The notes under the pieces were generated by a model that did not search any database, was not told the origin of the DNA, and saw only the letters and a list, made by a program, of their open reading frames with translations. From contig NZ_JACHOP010000015.1 of the NCBI RefSeq assembly GCF_014199935.1, positions 1 through 64,000 of the forward strand: 64,000 bases of DNA, given 5' to 3'. The stretch is from Methylorubrum rhodinum (GTDB taxonomy: Bacteria; Pseudomonadota; Alphaproteobacteria; Rhizobiales; Beijerinckiaceae). Positions 8,129 through 17,406 of this stretch are shown here, piece after piece (position 1 is the first letter of the stretch; each line of letters opens with the position of its first letter). The translations under genes were made by a program, and so were the position numbers.

Positions 8129-9182
8129 AGTAGATCTCCGAGATGCGGTAGCGCCCCTCCACACGGCTCATCTGGACGACGACGTCGACGGTCAGCGTCA
8201 GCAGCTCGCGGATATCGTCGCGGGCGAGATCGCGGCCCTCGGCGCTCTCCTTCACCAGAAGGGTGAGCTGCTCGAAGGCGAGGCGCGCGGAATCGGCGTG
8301 GACCGTGGTGATCGAGCCGGGATGGCCGGAATTCACGTTGCGCAGGTAGTAGAAGGCCGTGCCGTCGCGCAGCTCCTGGAGCAGGATGCGGTCGGGCCGC
8401 ATGCGTAGTGACGATTCGAGCAACTCCCGGGGACCGATCCGTGCGATGCCGAGGCCGTCCTTCGAGTAGAGCAGCCGCACGTGGTTGGCGTGCGGGACGG
8501 TGAGTTCGGCGGTGTCCTCGATCGTGAGGATGCGCTCATGGGCCGGGATGCAAGCCACCAGACCCTTGGCGAGCGTGGTCTTACCCGAGCCCGTCGCGCC
8601 CGAGATGATGATGTTGCGCCGGGTCCGGACCGCGAGCTCGAGGAAGGCGCGCCAGGCGCCGCCGTCCCAGAGAAGCAGGAGCTCCTCCTCTTCGATCGAG
8701 AGGGCGCCGGTCGCGGGCTGGACCTCACCGAACAGATCACGCCGCTCGAGTTCGTCGAGCGTCATCGCGATGCGAGCGGCCTTGCGGATCGTGAGGCTGA
8801 CGGACCCCGCCGGGACCGCAGGTGGCACGACGATCTGGCAGCGCTCGCCCCCGGGCAGCACGGTCGAAACGATCGGATGGTCGGGTGTGATGTCCTGGCG
8901 CGTGTAGGCCGCGGCAGCCAACGCGAGATTCTGCAAGTGCTGACCGGTGAGGGCAGGGGCGTCGTGCCGGGTCCAACCATTTGGCCCTTCGGTAAACACA
9001 GTGCCGGGCTGGTTCACGACGATTTCGGTCAGGCACTCATCGACGAGGTAGGGCCGTAGCGGATCGAGGTAGCGCTCCAGCACCCGCCGCTGCGGCGACA
9101 GCGCCTCAGGCCGTCGCTCCGGATCGACGCACTCTGCCGATAGGGGAGGGGGCAGCGACAGGTCGCCCAGTGCGGCCGTCAT
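8094..9182 (-). CDS. virB11: VirB11 secretion ATPase
   Basis: Hexameric traffic ATPase at the cytoplasmic base of the type IV system, working with VirB4 and the coupling protein. 362 residues with an N-terminal domain (CLTEIVVNQPG), Walker A GATGSGKTTLAKGL near residue 195, Asp box LTIEDTAEL, Walker B region RMRPDRILLQELRDG and His box GHPGSITTVHADSA. All family motifs are present. Start overlaps the virB10 stop by four bases (ATGA). Confidence 0.95.
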   Translation of the reverse strand: MTAALGDLSLPPPLSAECVDPERRPEALSPQRRVLERYLDPLRPYLVDECLTEIVVNQPGTVFTEGPNGWTRHDAPALTGQHLQNLALAAAAYTRQDITPDHPIVSTVLPGGERCQIVVPPAVPAGSVSLTIRKAARIAMTLDELERRDLFGEVQPATGALSIEEEELLLLWDGGAWRAFLELAVRTRRNIIISGATGSGKTTLAKGLVACIPAHERILTIEDTAELTVPHANHVRLLYSKDGLGIARIGPRELLESSLRMRPDRILLQELRDGTAFYYLRNVNSGHPGSITTVHADSARLAFEQLTLLVKESAEGRDLARDDIRELLTLTVDVVVQMSRVEGRYRISEIYYEPDAKRRLAT

Positions 9183-10345
9183 GGCTTGAACACCGGCCGG
9201 CGGGGGGGCAAACCGGCGGCCCGGTCCAGAAGGTCCGTTCGACGTCCCGTCACCCGCAGCGCGTAGACCGAGGAGAAATCGAGATCGCGAGCGACGAAGA
9301 TCGAGACAAGCTCACCCTGGTTCTTGTTGAGCGTCGGCGGGATGTTGATCGAGTTCTCGGTGGCGATCGCGGCGGCCGATTGACCGCCGCGCTGGACAGA
9401 GTTGATCTGCAGCCCGCCGTCCGAGAATTGCTGGCCCGCGAACTGGCCGGCATCACCGACGATGGACAGGAGGAGCGCGCCGCCGAAGCGCTCCATGAAG
9501 TGCCCGTCGATCTCGCCGTCGAAACCCGCGCGGCCGAGCGCGTCGGTCGCCGGTGAAGCGAGGTTCACGATGACGCCGGTCGGAGTCTTCGCCCTGCTCC
9601 AAAGCACGAACATGCGCGACGAGCCGCGTCGGATGGTGCCGCGGTACTCACCGACCACCTGAGTGCCCTTCTCCATGAGGACGACGTTGCCGTTGTCGCT
9701 CATGACGTCGCGGTTGATCACGCACGACACGAAGCCCGCCACGTCCGACGACATCGCGGTCTCGAGCACGCACGGGATCGCGGTGCCCTGCGCGACGAGG
9801 AGGTTGCGATTCGGAAGACGCGCTGCCTGGACGCCCTCGATCGGGGTTGGCTTCAGTTTGTCGGACAGCTCGTTGCGCGGTTCGGGCGCGCCGTAGCCCA
9901 GCCCGTAGGAAAGGGGGCTCGCTGGGTCGTTCGGATAGCCCGGTGATGCCGATCCCGATCTCGCCTGCGGCGGCCGGTTGTAGACCAGCACCGGCGCGCG
10001 CCGGCTACTCTCCAGGAGATCGTCGGCGGGCGAGCGCTCAACCCGTTGAGGGGATGCAGGCGGTGGCTGGCTCACCGGCAGCGCTGCCGTCTGCGCGGGT
10101 TCGCTCGGCGGCTCGCGCAGGCGTTCGAAGCTGCTGGCGACCGAGATTGTCGGGTTCGTCCGGGTCTCTGGTTCGGACGGCGCCCGCTTCCAGCTCGCCC
10201 AGAGCAGGCCGCCGCACAGCGCGACGAGCGCCACGGTGCCGGCGACCTTGCGCGCGCTCCCCGGCCGGGCGGTCGCCGCGCCGGCGACCGGTGTGATCGC
10301 CCGGTCCGACCCGTTGAGGGACTGCGCGTCGTGCGGATCGGTCAT
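9179..10345 (-). CDS. virB10: VirB10/TrbI channel protein
   Basis: Core-complex protein spanning from inner to outer membrane. 388 residues: short cytoplasmic tail, one membrane helix at about residues 33-50 (VAGTVALVALCGGLLWASW), a Pro-rich periplasmic linker, and the C-terminal TrbI beta-barrel domain from about residue 175 (RNLLVAQGTAIPCVLETA, VMSDNGNVVLMEKGTQVVGEY, GVIVNLASPATDALGRAG). Family-typical length. Overlaps virB9 and virB11 by four bases at either end. Confidence 0.94.
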   Translation of the reverse strand: MTDPHDAQSLNGSDRAITPVAGAATARPGSARKVAGTVALVALCGGLLWASWKRAPSEPETRTNPTISVASSFERLREPPSEPAQTAALPVSQPPPASPQRVERSPADDLLESSRRAPVLVYNRPPQARSGSASPGYPNDPASPLSYGLGYGAPEPRNELSDKLKPTPIEGVQAARLPNRNLLVAQGTAIPCVLETAMSSDVAGFVSCVINRDVMSDNGNVVLMEKGTQVVGEYRGTIRRGSSRMFVLWSRAKTPTGVIVNLASPATDALGRAGFDGEIDGHFMERFGGALLLSIVGDAGQFAGQQFSDGGLQINSVQRGGQSAAAIATENSINIPPTLNKNQGELVSIFVARDLDFSSVYALRVTGRRTDLLDRAAGLPPRRPVFKP

Positions 10346-11217
10346 CGTGCTGCTCCCTGGCGTCGGCTCGGCCGTCGGGCTAACCGCGTGACGGCCGGGC
10401 TCGTGGTGCGCGTGCCGTAGTTGATCCCGACCGGGTCGAAGGCCTCGTTGAACAGGCAGGTCACCTGCGAGCCCTGGCGCAGGCGCAGCTCACGACCGAT
10501 CGCGTGGACGACGACGAGCTCGCCGCGCACGTCCTTGGGCACCAGGCTCTCGGTGCCGTCGCTCGCCACGAGGTAGACGGCCGGCACCTCGCGGTTGCCC
10601 TCGAAACGCAGGTAGGTCTCCCGGCCGTCGTCGTAGACGCCGTCCGGCTCCAGCGCGGCGGCCCCCTGTGCCGAGTAGCGCCAGTTGCGCGGACCGGCGG
10701 CATCCGAGAGTGCGAAGGTCTGGTCGACCGCTCCGGCCTCCGCCGCCGAACGGCGGAGCGAGGCCTCGGCACGGCGAATCTCTGCCTCATCCTCCGGATA
10801 GGAGAACCGGACGACGAAGTAGCTCTCGGCCAGCGAGCCCTCATTGATCGTGAGCTCGAACTGGTAGGAGCGCTTGCGCCCGTCGCGGCGCGTGGTCACC
10901 ACCTGCAGGTTGGTGGCGGGATGCCGCTCGCGGGGCTTGAGGAACAGGATGTTGCCGGCCGGTGCGATCTCCCAGGAGACGGAGTCGCCGATTGCCACGT
11001 GCGCGATCTCCTCGCCCTCGGCGAACAGGACCTGCGTCGAGGCGCGGATGACGCCGTTGACCTTCACGACGTTGGACGGATCGTAGACGACGTTTCGCAC
11101 GCGCGCATCGCGGCTCCCGGCTTGAGGATGCTGCAGGGCCAGGGCCGGTAGAGGACCGAGCGAGGCCAGCACGGCACCCATGAGCAGCGTCGCCGGGGTG
11201 AGGGCCAAGCGGTTCAT
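10342..11217 (-). CDS. virB9: VirB9 outer-membrane core protein
   Basis: Periplasmic/outer-membrane part of the type IV core complex, binding VirB7 and VirB10. 291 residues: signal peptide ending near ALALQ (residue 28), an N-terminal VirB9 domain with YDPSNVVKVNG and ANILFLKPRE-like text (AGNILFLKPRERHPATNL), and the C-terminal domain with NWRYSAQG, YDDGRETYLRF and VYLVASDG. Four-base overlap with virB8 and virB10. Confidence 0.93.
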   Translation of the reverse strand: MNRLALTPATLLMGAVLASLGPLPALALQHPQAGSRDARVRNVVYDPSNVVKVNGVIRASTQVLFAEGEEIAHVAIGDSVSWEIAPAGNILFLKPRERHPATNLQVVTTRRDGRKRSYQFELTINEGSLAESYFVVRFSYPEDEAEIRRAEASLRRSAAEAGAVDQTFALSDAAGPRNWRYSAQGAAALEPDGVYDDGRETYLRFEGNREVPAVYLVASDGTESLVPKDVRGELVVVHAIGRELRLRQGSQVTCLFNEAFDPVGINYGTRTTSPAVTRLARRPSRRQGAAR

Positions 11218-11897
11218 GGCGCCACCTCCGGGTCGGAGCGATACTCGGAGACGAGGAATCCGAGCGGATTCACGAGCCGGTCGCTCGTCGACATCTTCGC
11301 CCGCGGCTCGAAGCCGAAGGCGAGGGTGGCGATCCAGTGCGAGACCTTGGTCTCGTCGCCGCGCCGGCTCTCGCGCAGGTAGCGCACCGAAGCGAGGTGG
11401 GGTCCAAGCAGCGAGATCGCCTTGATGCGGATCTCGGCGATGCCGGACCGGCCGAAGGCGACCTGCGGGCTCTCCGGGTTCGAGCCCTTGTAGAGCGTCG
11501 CGAACCGGACCTGTTCCGGCCCGCTCGACAGCAACGAGACGGTGCGGAAGTTCACCGGTGCCTCGACGAAGCTGTAGCCCTCACGCATCCGGACGTACTG
11601 GCCGAGGAAGTACTTCATCACCGCCTCGTCGTAGGAGGCCGGGCCGGCATTCAGTCCCGAGACGACGTCGACGATGCCGGTGGCGTTGTCGACGCGCACC
11701 ACGAAAGGCTCGACGCTCTTCAGGGGACTGAGCGCCGCGACCGCGCCGACGGAGACGATCGAGAGCAGGCAGGCGCCGGCGGCAACGCCCCAGGCGAGGC
11801 GTTTCGAGCGGTAGGCGGCGGTGAGCTGATCCTGTTCCCAGAGCCGGGCGCGCGCAAAGTAGGTCTTGAGATCGCCCGCCTCAACCATGACCGACAT
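11214..11897 (-). CDS. virB8: VirB8 assembly protein
   Basis: Bitopic inner-membrane protein nucleating the secretion channel. 227 residues from the ATG at 11897: short N-terminal tail, a membrane helix at about residues 28-50 (WGVAAGACLLSIVSVGAVAAL), then the periplasmic NTF2-like domain (PFVVRVDNATGIVDVVSGL, YDEAVMKYFLGQYVRMREGY, LNPLGFLVSEYR-like end). Start choice between 11897 and 11888 is open; neither has a clear ribosome-binding site and both lie inside the end of the upstream lipoprotein gene, implying coupling. Confidence 0.9.
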   Translation of the reverse strand: MSVMVEAGDLKTYFARARLWEQDQLTAAYRSKRLAWGVAAGACLLSIVSVGAVAALSPLKSVEPFVVRVDNATGIVDVVSGLNAGPASYDEAVMKYFLGQYVRMREGYSFVEAPVNFRTVSLLSSGPEQVRFATLYKGSNPESPQVAFGRSGIAEIRIKAISLLGPHLASVRYLRESRRGDETKVSHWIATLAFGFEPRAKMSTSDRLVNPLGFLVSEYRSDPEVAP

Positions 11898-12234
11898 CGC
11901 CGGCGCAGGGCAGCAGGGAAGCGGCGATGTCGAGATTCGGCAGCACCCGCCCGCGAGCCACACCGACGCGCTCGCGCGTGTCAGCGTCACCTTTGCGCAT
12001 GATCGGCTTGCCCGGAACGGCCGGTGGCGACGCCGGTTCCTGACCCGAGGCGGGCGCAGTCAGGTTCGCGACGGGCGCACCCGGCCTCGTTCCTTCCCAG
12101 TCCCACATCGAGCGGTTCAGCGGGCGGCGCGCACCTCCGTCGCAGCTCGGCGCCGGCGCCGGCCCCATGACGCTCGCGCATCCCCCAAGCCCGGTCGCCG
12201 CTGCGACCAAGCTTGCCATCATGATCCGATGCAT
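11881..12234 (-). CDS. virB7: VirB7-like lipoprotein
   Basis: A 117-residue predicted lipoprotein: MHRIMMASLVAAATGLGGC with the lipobox LGGC, so cleavage before the Cys at residue 19. The mature part is Pro/Arg-rich without known domains. Its position between virB6 and virB8 and its lipobox are the reasons for calling it VirB7-like; VirB7 stabilises VirB9 in the outer membrane. It is longer than classical VirB7 (about 55 residues). It overlaps virB8 by 17 bases. Confidence 0.7.
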   Translation of the reverse strand: MHRIMMASLVAAATGLGGCASVMGPAPAPSCDGGARRPLNRSMWDWEGTRPGAPVANLTAPASGQEPASPPAVPGKPIMRKGDADTRERVGVARGRVLPNLDIAASLLPCAGDVGHG

Positions 12235-12307
12235 GACTCTGTCCCCTGTATGCCGGGCCCGGCTCTGCGGCGGGCTCCTGGTTTTCGGTCGGTGCCGAGA
12301 TCGCTCG

Positions 12308-13291
12308 CTACCCGGCTCGGCTTCGTTCGATGCTGCCGCCGGACCGCGCGGTGCGGATCGCGGCCGCCGATTGCCTTGCCGCCGCGCGCGAGCCCGCATA
12401 GGCGCCTGCCGCGGCGGCCGTGCCTCCCGTCAGCGCGGCCGCGGTCAGGCTCCGGCTCATCGCGCGGCCAGCGAGCGACGCCCCACCGCCGGCGAGCGCG
12501 CCGGCGATCTCAGGCAGCTGAAGGGCGACGTAGGCGGCGAGCCCCAGGATGGCGCTGATCGCAACGGCCCCGACGATGAGTTGGCCGCCAGTCGCGGCGT
12601 TGGCGCCGTACTTGTCGACGAACTGCACGACCGTCGTCAGCATCAGTCCGACGAGCGCGATCACGAGGATCTGCAGGACGACGAAGTTGGCGAGCTGGCG
12701 CGTCCAGGCCTCGGCGAAGGGGCGGGTCGCCTCGAACAGGGCGAGCGCGACGAAGATCGGTCCGAGCGCGATCACCAGGGCCATGCCGACCTTGGCGTAG
12801 AGCATGATCGCGAATTGCAGGAAGCCGGCGGCCGCGGTGAACACCATCAGGATGGCCGCGACCAGCGCCGGGGCGATGTTGGTCAGGCCCGCCTGCTCGT
12901 AGATCTTCGTGGCAACCTCGATGCCCTTGTTCAGGAGCTGATCGAAGGGCTGGCCGGACTTCATGCTAAGGCCGGAGCCCGCGATCGCGTTGCCGATCTC
13001 GCGCGGCAGGGTGTCGTTGAACAAGTCGGTGACGTGTTGCTGGAAGGTGCCGGCGTTGGTGGCGAGCATGACGATGGCCACGAGCCGGACCGAGCGCCAG
13101 GCGAAGTCCATGACGGGCTCGCGCACACCGCCGCGAATGATCGCGATGCCGTAGAGGACGATATAGAGCATCAGCCCGACACGGAGTGGCCCGCTGACCG
13201 CTGAGGTCAGATTCGTCACCGAATCCGAGACGAACCGCGTGAGCGGCTGCTCGAACTCGCGCAGGAACTCGTCGAAGATTTGGATCGCCAC
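12308..13291 (-). CDS. virB6: VirB6/TrbL polytopic channel protein
   Basis: Multi-pass inner-membrane subunit of the DNA channel. 327 residues from GTG at 13291, chosen because GGGAG sits six bases upstream; the ATG at 13336 would run into eexN. At least six hydrophobic segments are visible (VGLMLYIVLYGIAII, LVAIVMLATNAG, LVAAILMVFTAAAGFL, GMALVIALGPIFVALALF, VLQILVIALVGLML, IVGAVAISAILGLAAYVAL), with the conserved GPIFVALALF. The C-terminal 60 residues are Ala/Arg-rich, cytoplasmic. Confidence 0.9.
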   Translation of the reverse strand: MAIQIFDEFLREFEQPLTRFVSDSVTNLTSAVSGPLRVGLMLYIVLYGIAIIRGGVREPVMDFAWRSVRLVAIVMLATNAGTFQQHVTDLFNDTLPREIGNAIAGSGLSMKSGQPFDQLLNKGIEVATKIYEQAGLTNIAPALVAAILMVFTAAAGFLQFAIMLYAKVGMALVIALGPIFVALALFEATRPFAEAWTRQLANFVVLQILVIALVGLMLTTVVQFVDKYGANAATGGQLIVGAVAISAILGLAAYVALQLPEIAGALAGGGASLAGRAMSRSLTAAALTGGTAAAAGAYAGSRAAARQSAAAIRTARSGGSIERSRAG

Positions 13292-13304
13292 GCGCGTCTC
13301 CCGT

Positions 13305-13592
13305 TCAGCTCTTGAGGCTCTGGATGGCGCGCTCACGACCGAGCATCATGATCCGCTCCTTGGCGTGGCCGGCGTTCCGGCAATCGGGCGTGTCACCGAT
13401 CCCGCCCGGATCGTTGCGACAGCGCGCCCAGGCCTCGTCGAGCGCGGCAGGATCCTCGAGGAACTGCAGCACAGTGCGGTTCTTCGGCTGGTGGCTCGCA
13501 TCGCTGGCCCGAGGCTGAGCAGGCGGCCCGGAGTCATTGCAGGCGCCGAGGACGACAACGACGCCGAAGGCGAGAGCAGGGCGGATCATCAT
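13305..13592 (-). CDS. EexN/TrbK-like entry-exclusion lipoprotein
   Basis: A 95-residue lipoprotein with lipobox LGAC (Cys 18) and the family core: TVLQFLEDPAALDEAWARC followed by NDPGGIGDTPDCRNA. This pattern of a short helix, then Cys-x-NDPG, then Cys-x-NA is typical of small entry-exclusion proteins encoded between virB5 and virB6. Such proteins block redundant transfer between donor cells. Role is inferred from family and position. Confidence 0.8.
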   Translation of the reverse strand: MMIRPALAFGVVVVLGACNDSGPPAQPRASDASHQPKNRTVLQFLEDPAALDEAWARCRNDPGGIGDTPDCRNAGHAKERIMMLGRERAIQSLKS

Positions 13593-14281
13593 CGGACCGC
13601 CGCCTTCATCTCGTCGACGAGCTGGCGCCCGCGCTCGCGCTCGCGCTGGCCGTTCATCTCGCCCTGCGCCCGCTGGACCATGGCAAGGCCCTGCATGCGC
13701 AAAACATCGTTCTGGAGCAGCGTCGACTCGACCTGGACGCGGGCGGAGAGATCGAGGACGTCCTTGACGTCGCGCGCCTGCCCGATCTGCTGACGCAGCT
13801 TGTCGAGCCCGTCGACGCGCTTGGCCGCTGTGTCGTAGACGGCCTGCCCGATCGAGTGGCTCGTCCCGGTCTGGCGCGCGATGCGGTCGAGCTCGGCCGC
13901 GTAGAAGGCGTTGCCGGGATTGGCGGTGTAGACCCGGTTCTGGGTCAGGTAGCTGTCGAGCGAGGACGCGAAGGACCCGCTTCCTGAGCCGTTTACGAGG
14001 CTCTCGATCTGCGAAAACTCGGCGGGCAGGTATTTCCGGAACTGTGTGGAGTTCAACAGCCCCGCGACGTCGCCTGCGTTGGTCAGCTTATTAAAGCTGT
14101 CGTAGAGGCGTTTGGCTTGGGTAAGCTGATCGTTCAGAGCGGTAAGCTGCTTCTCCATCTGCTGGACCTGGTCGACGAGCTTGGCGACCGCGGTCGGATC
14201 GTAGACGATGTCGAAGGCCGGAGCCGGACTGGTGAGGAGGATCACGGTCAGCGACGCCGCCAGTCGCGCGAGACGTCTCAT
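13589..14281 (-). CDS. virB5: VirB5/TrbJ pilus-associated protein
   Basis: Minor pilus component secreted to the periplasm or pilus tip. 230 residues: signal peptide to about residue 22 (LTSPAPAFD), the hallmark IVYDPTAVAKLVDQVQQM, then long amphipathic helices (coiled coil, residues about 30-70 and 150-225). Four-base overlap with both eexN and virB4 shows tight coupling. Confidence 0.9.
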   Translation of the reverse strand: MRRLARLAASLTVILLTSPAPAFDIVYDPTAVAKLVDQVQQMEKQLTALNDQLTQAKRLYDSFNKLTNAGDVAGLLNSTQFRKYLPAEFSQIESLVNGSGSGSFASSLDSYLTQNRVYTANPGNAFYAAELDRIARQTGTSHSIGQAVYDTAAKRVDGLDKLRQQIGQARDVKDVLDLSARVQVESTLLQNDVLRMQGLAMVQRAQGEMNGQRERERGRQLVDEMKAAVR

Positions 14282-16653
14282 GGCAGGGCGCTCCGTTCTG
14301 CGTGGAAGGTGGGAAGCCAGGCCGCCGGGTCATCGCCGAGCTTGGAGCGAAGGCGGTCCAGAAGCTCGACCGTCGCGGTGCGGCCTGACAGCACGGCGAG
14401 GTGATCCTTCATCCCGGTGAGATCGAGCTCGGCGACGACGGCGTGCCGCCCCTGCTTGACCAGGAAGCGCCGGCTCTCGTTCGAGAGCTCTTCCTTGACG
14501 AGGCGGTACTCGCGCCGGCTGAGATGAAAGCCGTCGATGTAATCCGCCGCCTGGCCCCGAGGGTTCGGGAAGAACACCTGGGTCGGGCATTGCTCCACGA
14601 TGGTGTGGGCGATCGGGCTTGCCAGGGCGTCGCGTGGCGACTGCGTGCCGAACAGCATCGCGCCGTTCTTCTTGCGGATGGTCTTCAGGCCGTCATTGGC
14701 CAGCGCCCTGAAGGCCTCGTCGCCGAGCGCCTTCCAGAACTCGTCGATGGCGATCAGGATGCGACGCCCGTCGATGAGTTCCTCGACTCGGTGGAACAGC
14801 ACCATCATCAGCGGCGTGCGAATCTGCGGATCGTCGAGCACCTCCGTCATGTCGAAGCCGAGCGCTGGCGCGTCCAAGCTGATCGCGTCGGCGTCGTTAT
14901 CGAGCACCCAGCCGAGCGGGCCACCCCGGCACCAGCGCTCGAGGCGAGCACCGATGCCGTCGGGATCGCGCTGGCCGAGAAAGACGCGCAAGGCCGAGAA
15001 GGAGCGCTCCTCCCGCGGCAGGTCGCGCAACGCCAGGAGCCCCGCGTCGATCCGGCCTTCGTCCACCGTGGAGAGCGGGCGTTCCTCGGCCGAGGCGAGC
15101 TGCCGGACGAGCCGGCCGAGGAAGGCGAGGTTCTCCGGCGTCAGGTCGAGATGCTTCAGGGGCGCGCAGCCGGTCGGGTGTCCGCTGCGGAGGGCGAGAT
15201 ACGTGCCGCCGAGTGCCCGGATCGCGATCTCGGCGCCCCGGTCCTTGTCGAACAGCACCAACTGGCAGCCGAGCTTCTCGGCCTGCGCGAGGGCAAAGGC
15301 GATGAACACCGTCTTGCCCGATCCCGATGGTCCGCAGACGAAGGTGTTGCCAAGATCGCCGACGTGGAAGGAGAAGTGGTAGGGCGCACCCGACACCGTC
15401 TTCAGACAGGCGACCGCCGCACCCCAATGGTTCCCGTTCGCCTGTCCCGTCGGATAGGTGTGAAAGGGCGACAGGGCGGCGAAGTTGCGCGAGGTGATGG
15501 CGCCCGCCCGCGCCCGGTAGCGGAACAGACCCGGGCACTGCGCCCAGTATGCCGCCTCAAGTCCGAGGTCCTCGCGCGCGACGACGGCACCGGCATCGGC
15601 GAGGATGCGCCGCCCGCGCGCCATCGTCTCAAGCAGAGCCGCCGGGCTGTCCGCGCGGACCAGCACCGAGACATGGTGGTCGCCCATGACGAAGCGCCCG
15701 GATTCGAGGTCGTCGAGGGCGGTGTCGAGATCCACGATCTGACTGGCGGCCGGATCGTTCGACGAGAGCAGCTGGTTCTGCTTGCGCGTCATCACCGCCT
15801 TCGCCTCGTGCTTCGAGAGGAAGGCGAAGGCGTGGGTGACGACGAGCTCCATCGGAGCCGCGAGCAGGCCGTCGAGGAGCCCGGGCTTCGTCGTCGCCGG
15901 GTATTCCTTGAGGCCGAACATCCCGGCGAAGTGCGACCGGCCGGCGCCGCGGATCTCCACCGCCTCGCGGCCGAAGATCAGGCGGTTGGTGTAGAGCGCC
16001 GGACCGATCGGGCCGTGAACGAGCGGGACGGGGAGGGGTTCGCCGGAGACGAGCTCGTGCAGGAACTCGCTGACCTGGGAGAAGACGACTCCGCCGCGAT
16101 CGTAGAGCCCAAGCCGGCGCGGTCCATAAGGAGCAAGAGCCGCCGCGAGGTCGCGCGTTGCATCCTCGAGCCTCTTCAGCGCCCCACTGTCGAGTTCGTC
16201 GTTGGCGGTCCGTGCGCGGCCAAGCCTAGCCAGTAGCCCGACCGCGCGCTCGGCCCGATCCCGGCCCGGATGCCAGACGAGGGTCAGCGTCAACTCGTTG
16301 CGGTAGAGATCCTGCTTGGTCAGGCGCTCGCGGTAGGAGGCATCAAGGTCGCGGGCGAAGTCTGAGCGAAATCGCCCGGTCGGATAGTCCTGCGAGCGCC
16401 GGCGAACGACGTGGGTCCAGAGCGCGAGGCGCTCGTCGGCGACGTTGCGCAGCGCCAGGTTGAGCTTGGCATGGAGGTCGTTGAGCTCCGCCGGGTCGGC
16501 CGTCTCGAACGAGACGCCCTCGATCCGCAAGCAGGTGATGAGGGCGCGTGTGGCCAGCGTCACGACATGCTCGGTCGCGTGGCGCAAGTAGGGGAGGTGG
16601 GCGGCCGGGCCGACCTCGCGCAGCTTCAGGCGCTGCGTGGCGAGGCTAACCAT
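14278..16653 (-). CDS. virB4: VirB4 secretion ATPase
   Basis: Largest ATPase of the type IV apparatus, powering pilus biogenesis and transfer. 791 residues: N-terminal CagE/TrbE domain, then the ATPase domain with Walker A GPSGSGKTVFIAFAL near residue 430, LVLFDKDRGAE, Walker B ILIAIDEFWKAL, and the FGTQSPRDAL and QIVFPNP-like (QVFFPNPRGQAADY) motifs. I start at 16653 because GGAGGAG lies just upstream; an ATG at 16743 is also in frame but would run through virB3. Overlaps the virB3 stop by eight bases. Confidence 0.95.
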   Translation of the reverse strand: MVSLATQRLKLREVGPAAHLPYLRHATEHVVTLATRALITCLRIEGVSFETADPAELNDLHAKLNLALRNVADERLALWTHVVRRRSQDYPTGRFRSDFARDLDASYRERLTKQDLYRNELTLTLVWHPGRDRAERAVGLLARLGRARTANDELDSGALKRLEDATRDLAAALAPYGPRRLGLYDRGGVVFSQVSEFLHELVSGEPLPVPLVHGPIGPALYTNRLIFGREAVEIRGAGRSHFAGMFGLKEYPATTKPGLLDGLLAAPMELVVTHAFAFLSKHEAKAVMTRKQNQLLSSNDPAASQIVDLDTALDDLESGRFVMGDHHVSVLVRADSPAALLETMARGRRILADAGAVVAREDLGLEAAYWAQCPGLFRYRARAGAITSRNFAALSPFHTYPTGQANGNHWGAAVACLKTVSGAPYHFSFHVGDLGNTFVCGPSGSGKTVFIAFALAQAEKLGCQLVLFDKDRGAEIAIRALGGTYLALRSGHPTGCAPLKHLDLTPENLAFLGRLVRQLASAEERPLSTVDEGRIDAGLLALRDLPREERSFSALRVFLGQRDPDGIGARLERWCRGGPLGWVLDNDADAISLDAPALGFDMTEVLDDPQIRTPLMMVLFHRVEELIDGRRILIAIDEFWKALGDEAFRALANDGLKTIRKKNGAMLFGTQSPRDALASPIAHTIVEQCPTQVFFPNPRGQAADYIDGFHLSRREYRLVKEELSNESRRFLVKQGRHAVVAELDLTGMKDHLAVLSGRTATVELLDRLRSKLGDDPAAWLPTFHAERSALP

Positions 16654-16981
16654 GGGCGAGCTCCTCCAGTCGGTAGCGGCGAACGAGCGGAAGGGGGGTG
16701 CAGGAGGCGCCACCCCACAGGCCGGTATTGCGGTGGCGGCCACGGGTCTCGAACCAGGCGAACAGGATGCGGAACTGGTTGGGGTCGTGCCGGCACACGA
16801 CCCGGCAGGCGAGATGGATCGGCAGCGCCACGAGGCCGTAGAGGAGCGAGCCCGCGAGGATGAACAGGATCGAGGAGACGATCATGTTCACGCCCATGGC
16901 CTCCATGGTGACGCCGAGCAGCATCGCGGGTCGGGTGCAGGCGAGGAACAGGGTGTCCTCGACGAGGCGTTCGTCGGACAT
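16646..16981 (-). CDS. virB3: VirB3 inner-membrane protein
   Basis: Small subunit associating with VirB4. 111 residues with the family opening (DTLFLACTRPAMLLGVTMEA) and two adjacent membrane helices (NMIVSSILFILAGSLLYGLVALPIHLA region), then the HDPNQFRILFAWFETR segment that marks VirB3. Sits between virB2 and virB4 as in canonical operons. Confidence 0.93.
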   Translation of the reverse strand: MSDERLVEDTLFLACTRPAMLLGVTMEAMGVNMIVSSILFILAGSLLYGLVALPIHLACRVVCRHDPNQFRILFAWFETRGRHRNTGLWGGASCTPLPLVRRYRLEELAHG

Positions 16982-17050
16982 GCCGGGATCCGGATTTAGG
17001 GAGGTTAGGGGCTTCGATCGCAGCGCTGCCTCAGCGCAGCCGGCGGCGGT

Positions 17051-17347
17051 CTATTTGCCGGTGATGGTGGAGACGATCTCGGACGCGCCGAACAGGATCG
17101 CGACGCCGAAGATGACGTATCCGGCTTTGCGGAGGTCGAGGTAGCCAAACATCCAGGCCATCCCAGTGACGATGACGGCGAGCGTTGCGAGCAGCTTGGC
17201 GACGTTGCCGGTCAGCGTGTCGACGATGTTCTGCAGGACCTTCTCGACGCCGCCGAGCGACTGCGCGGATGCGGGCTCGGCCCAGGCCAGGCAGAGCAGG
17301 GCCGCGGTGAGCCCGAGGCAAGCGGCGTGGCGATAGGCGTGCGACAT
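17051..17347 (-). CDS. virB2: VirB2 pilin
   Basis: Major conjugative pilin. 98 residues: long signal peptide (cleavage near ASAQS, residue 29) and two hydrophobic helices (LLATLAVIVTGMAWMF and AGYVIFGVAILFGASEIV) joined by the short GYLDLRK loop, the pilin pattern. Followed by virB3 after 69 bases. Confidence 0.92.
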   Translation of the reverse strand: MSHAYRHAACLGLTAALLCLAWAEPASAQSLGGVEKVLQNIVDTLTGNVAKLLATLAVIVTGMAWMFGYLDLRKAGYVIFGVAILFGASEIVSTITGK

Positions 17348-17406
17348 GGGAGTCCTCGTCGGGAGGGACGGGCATACGGGCCCGGGAAAACGGAGCGTTG
17401 CCGTCG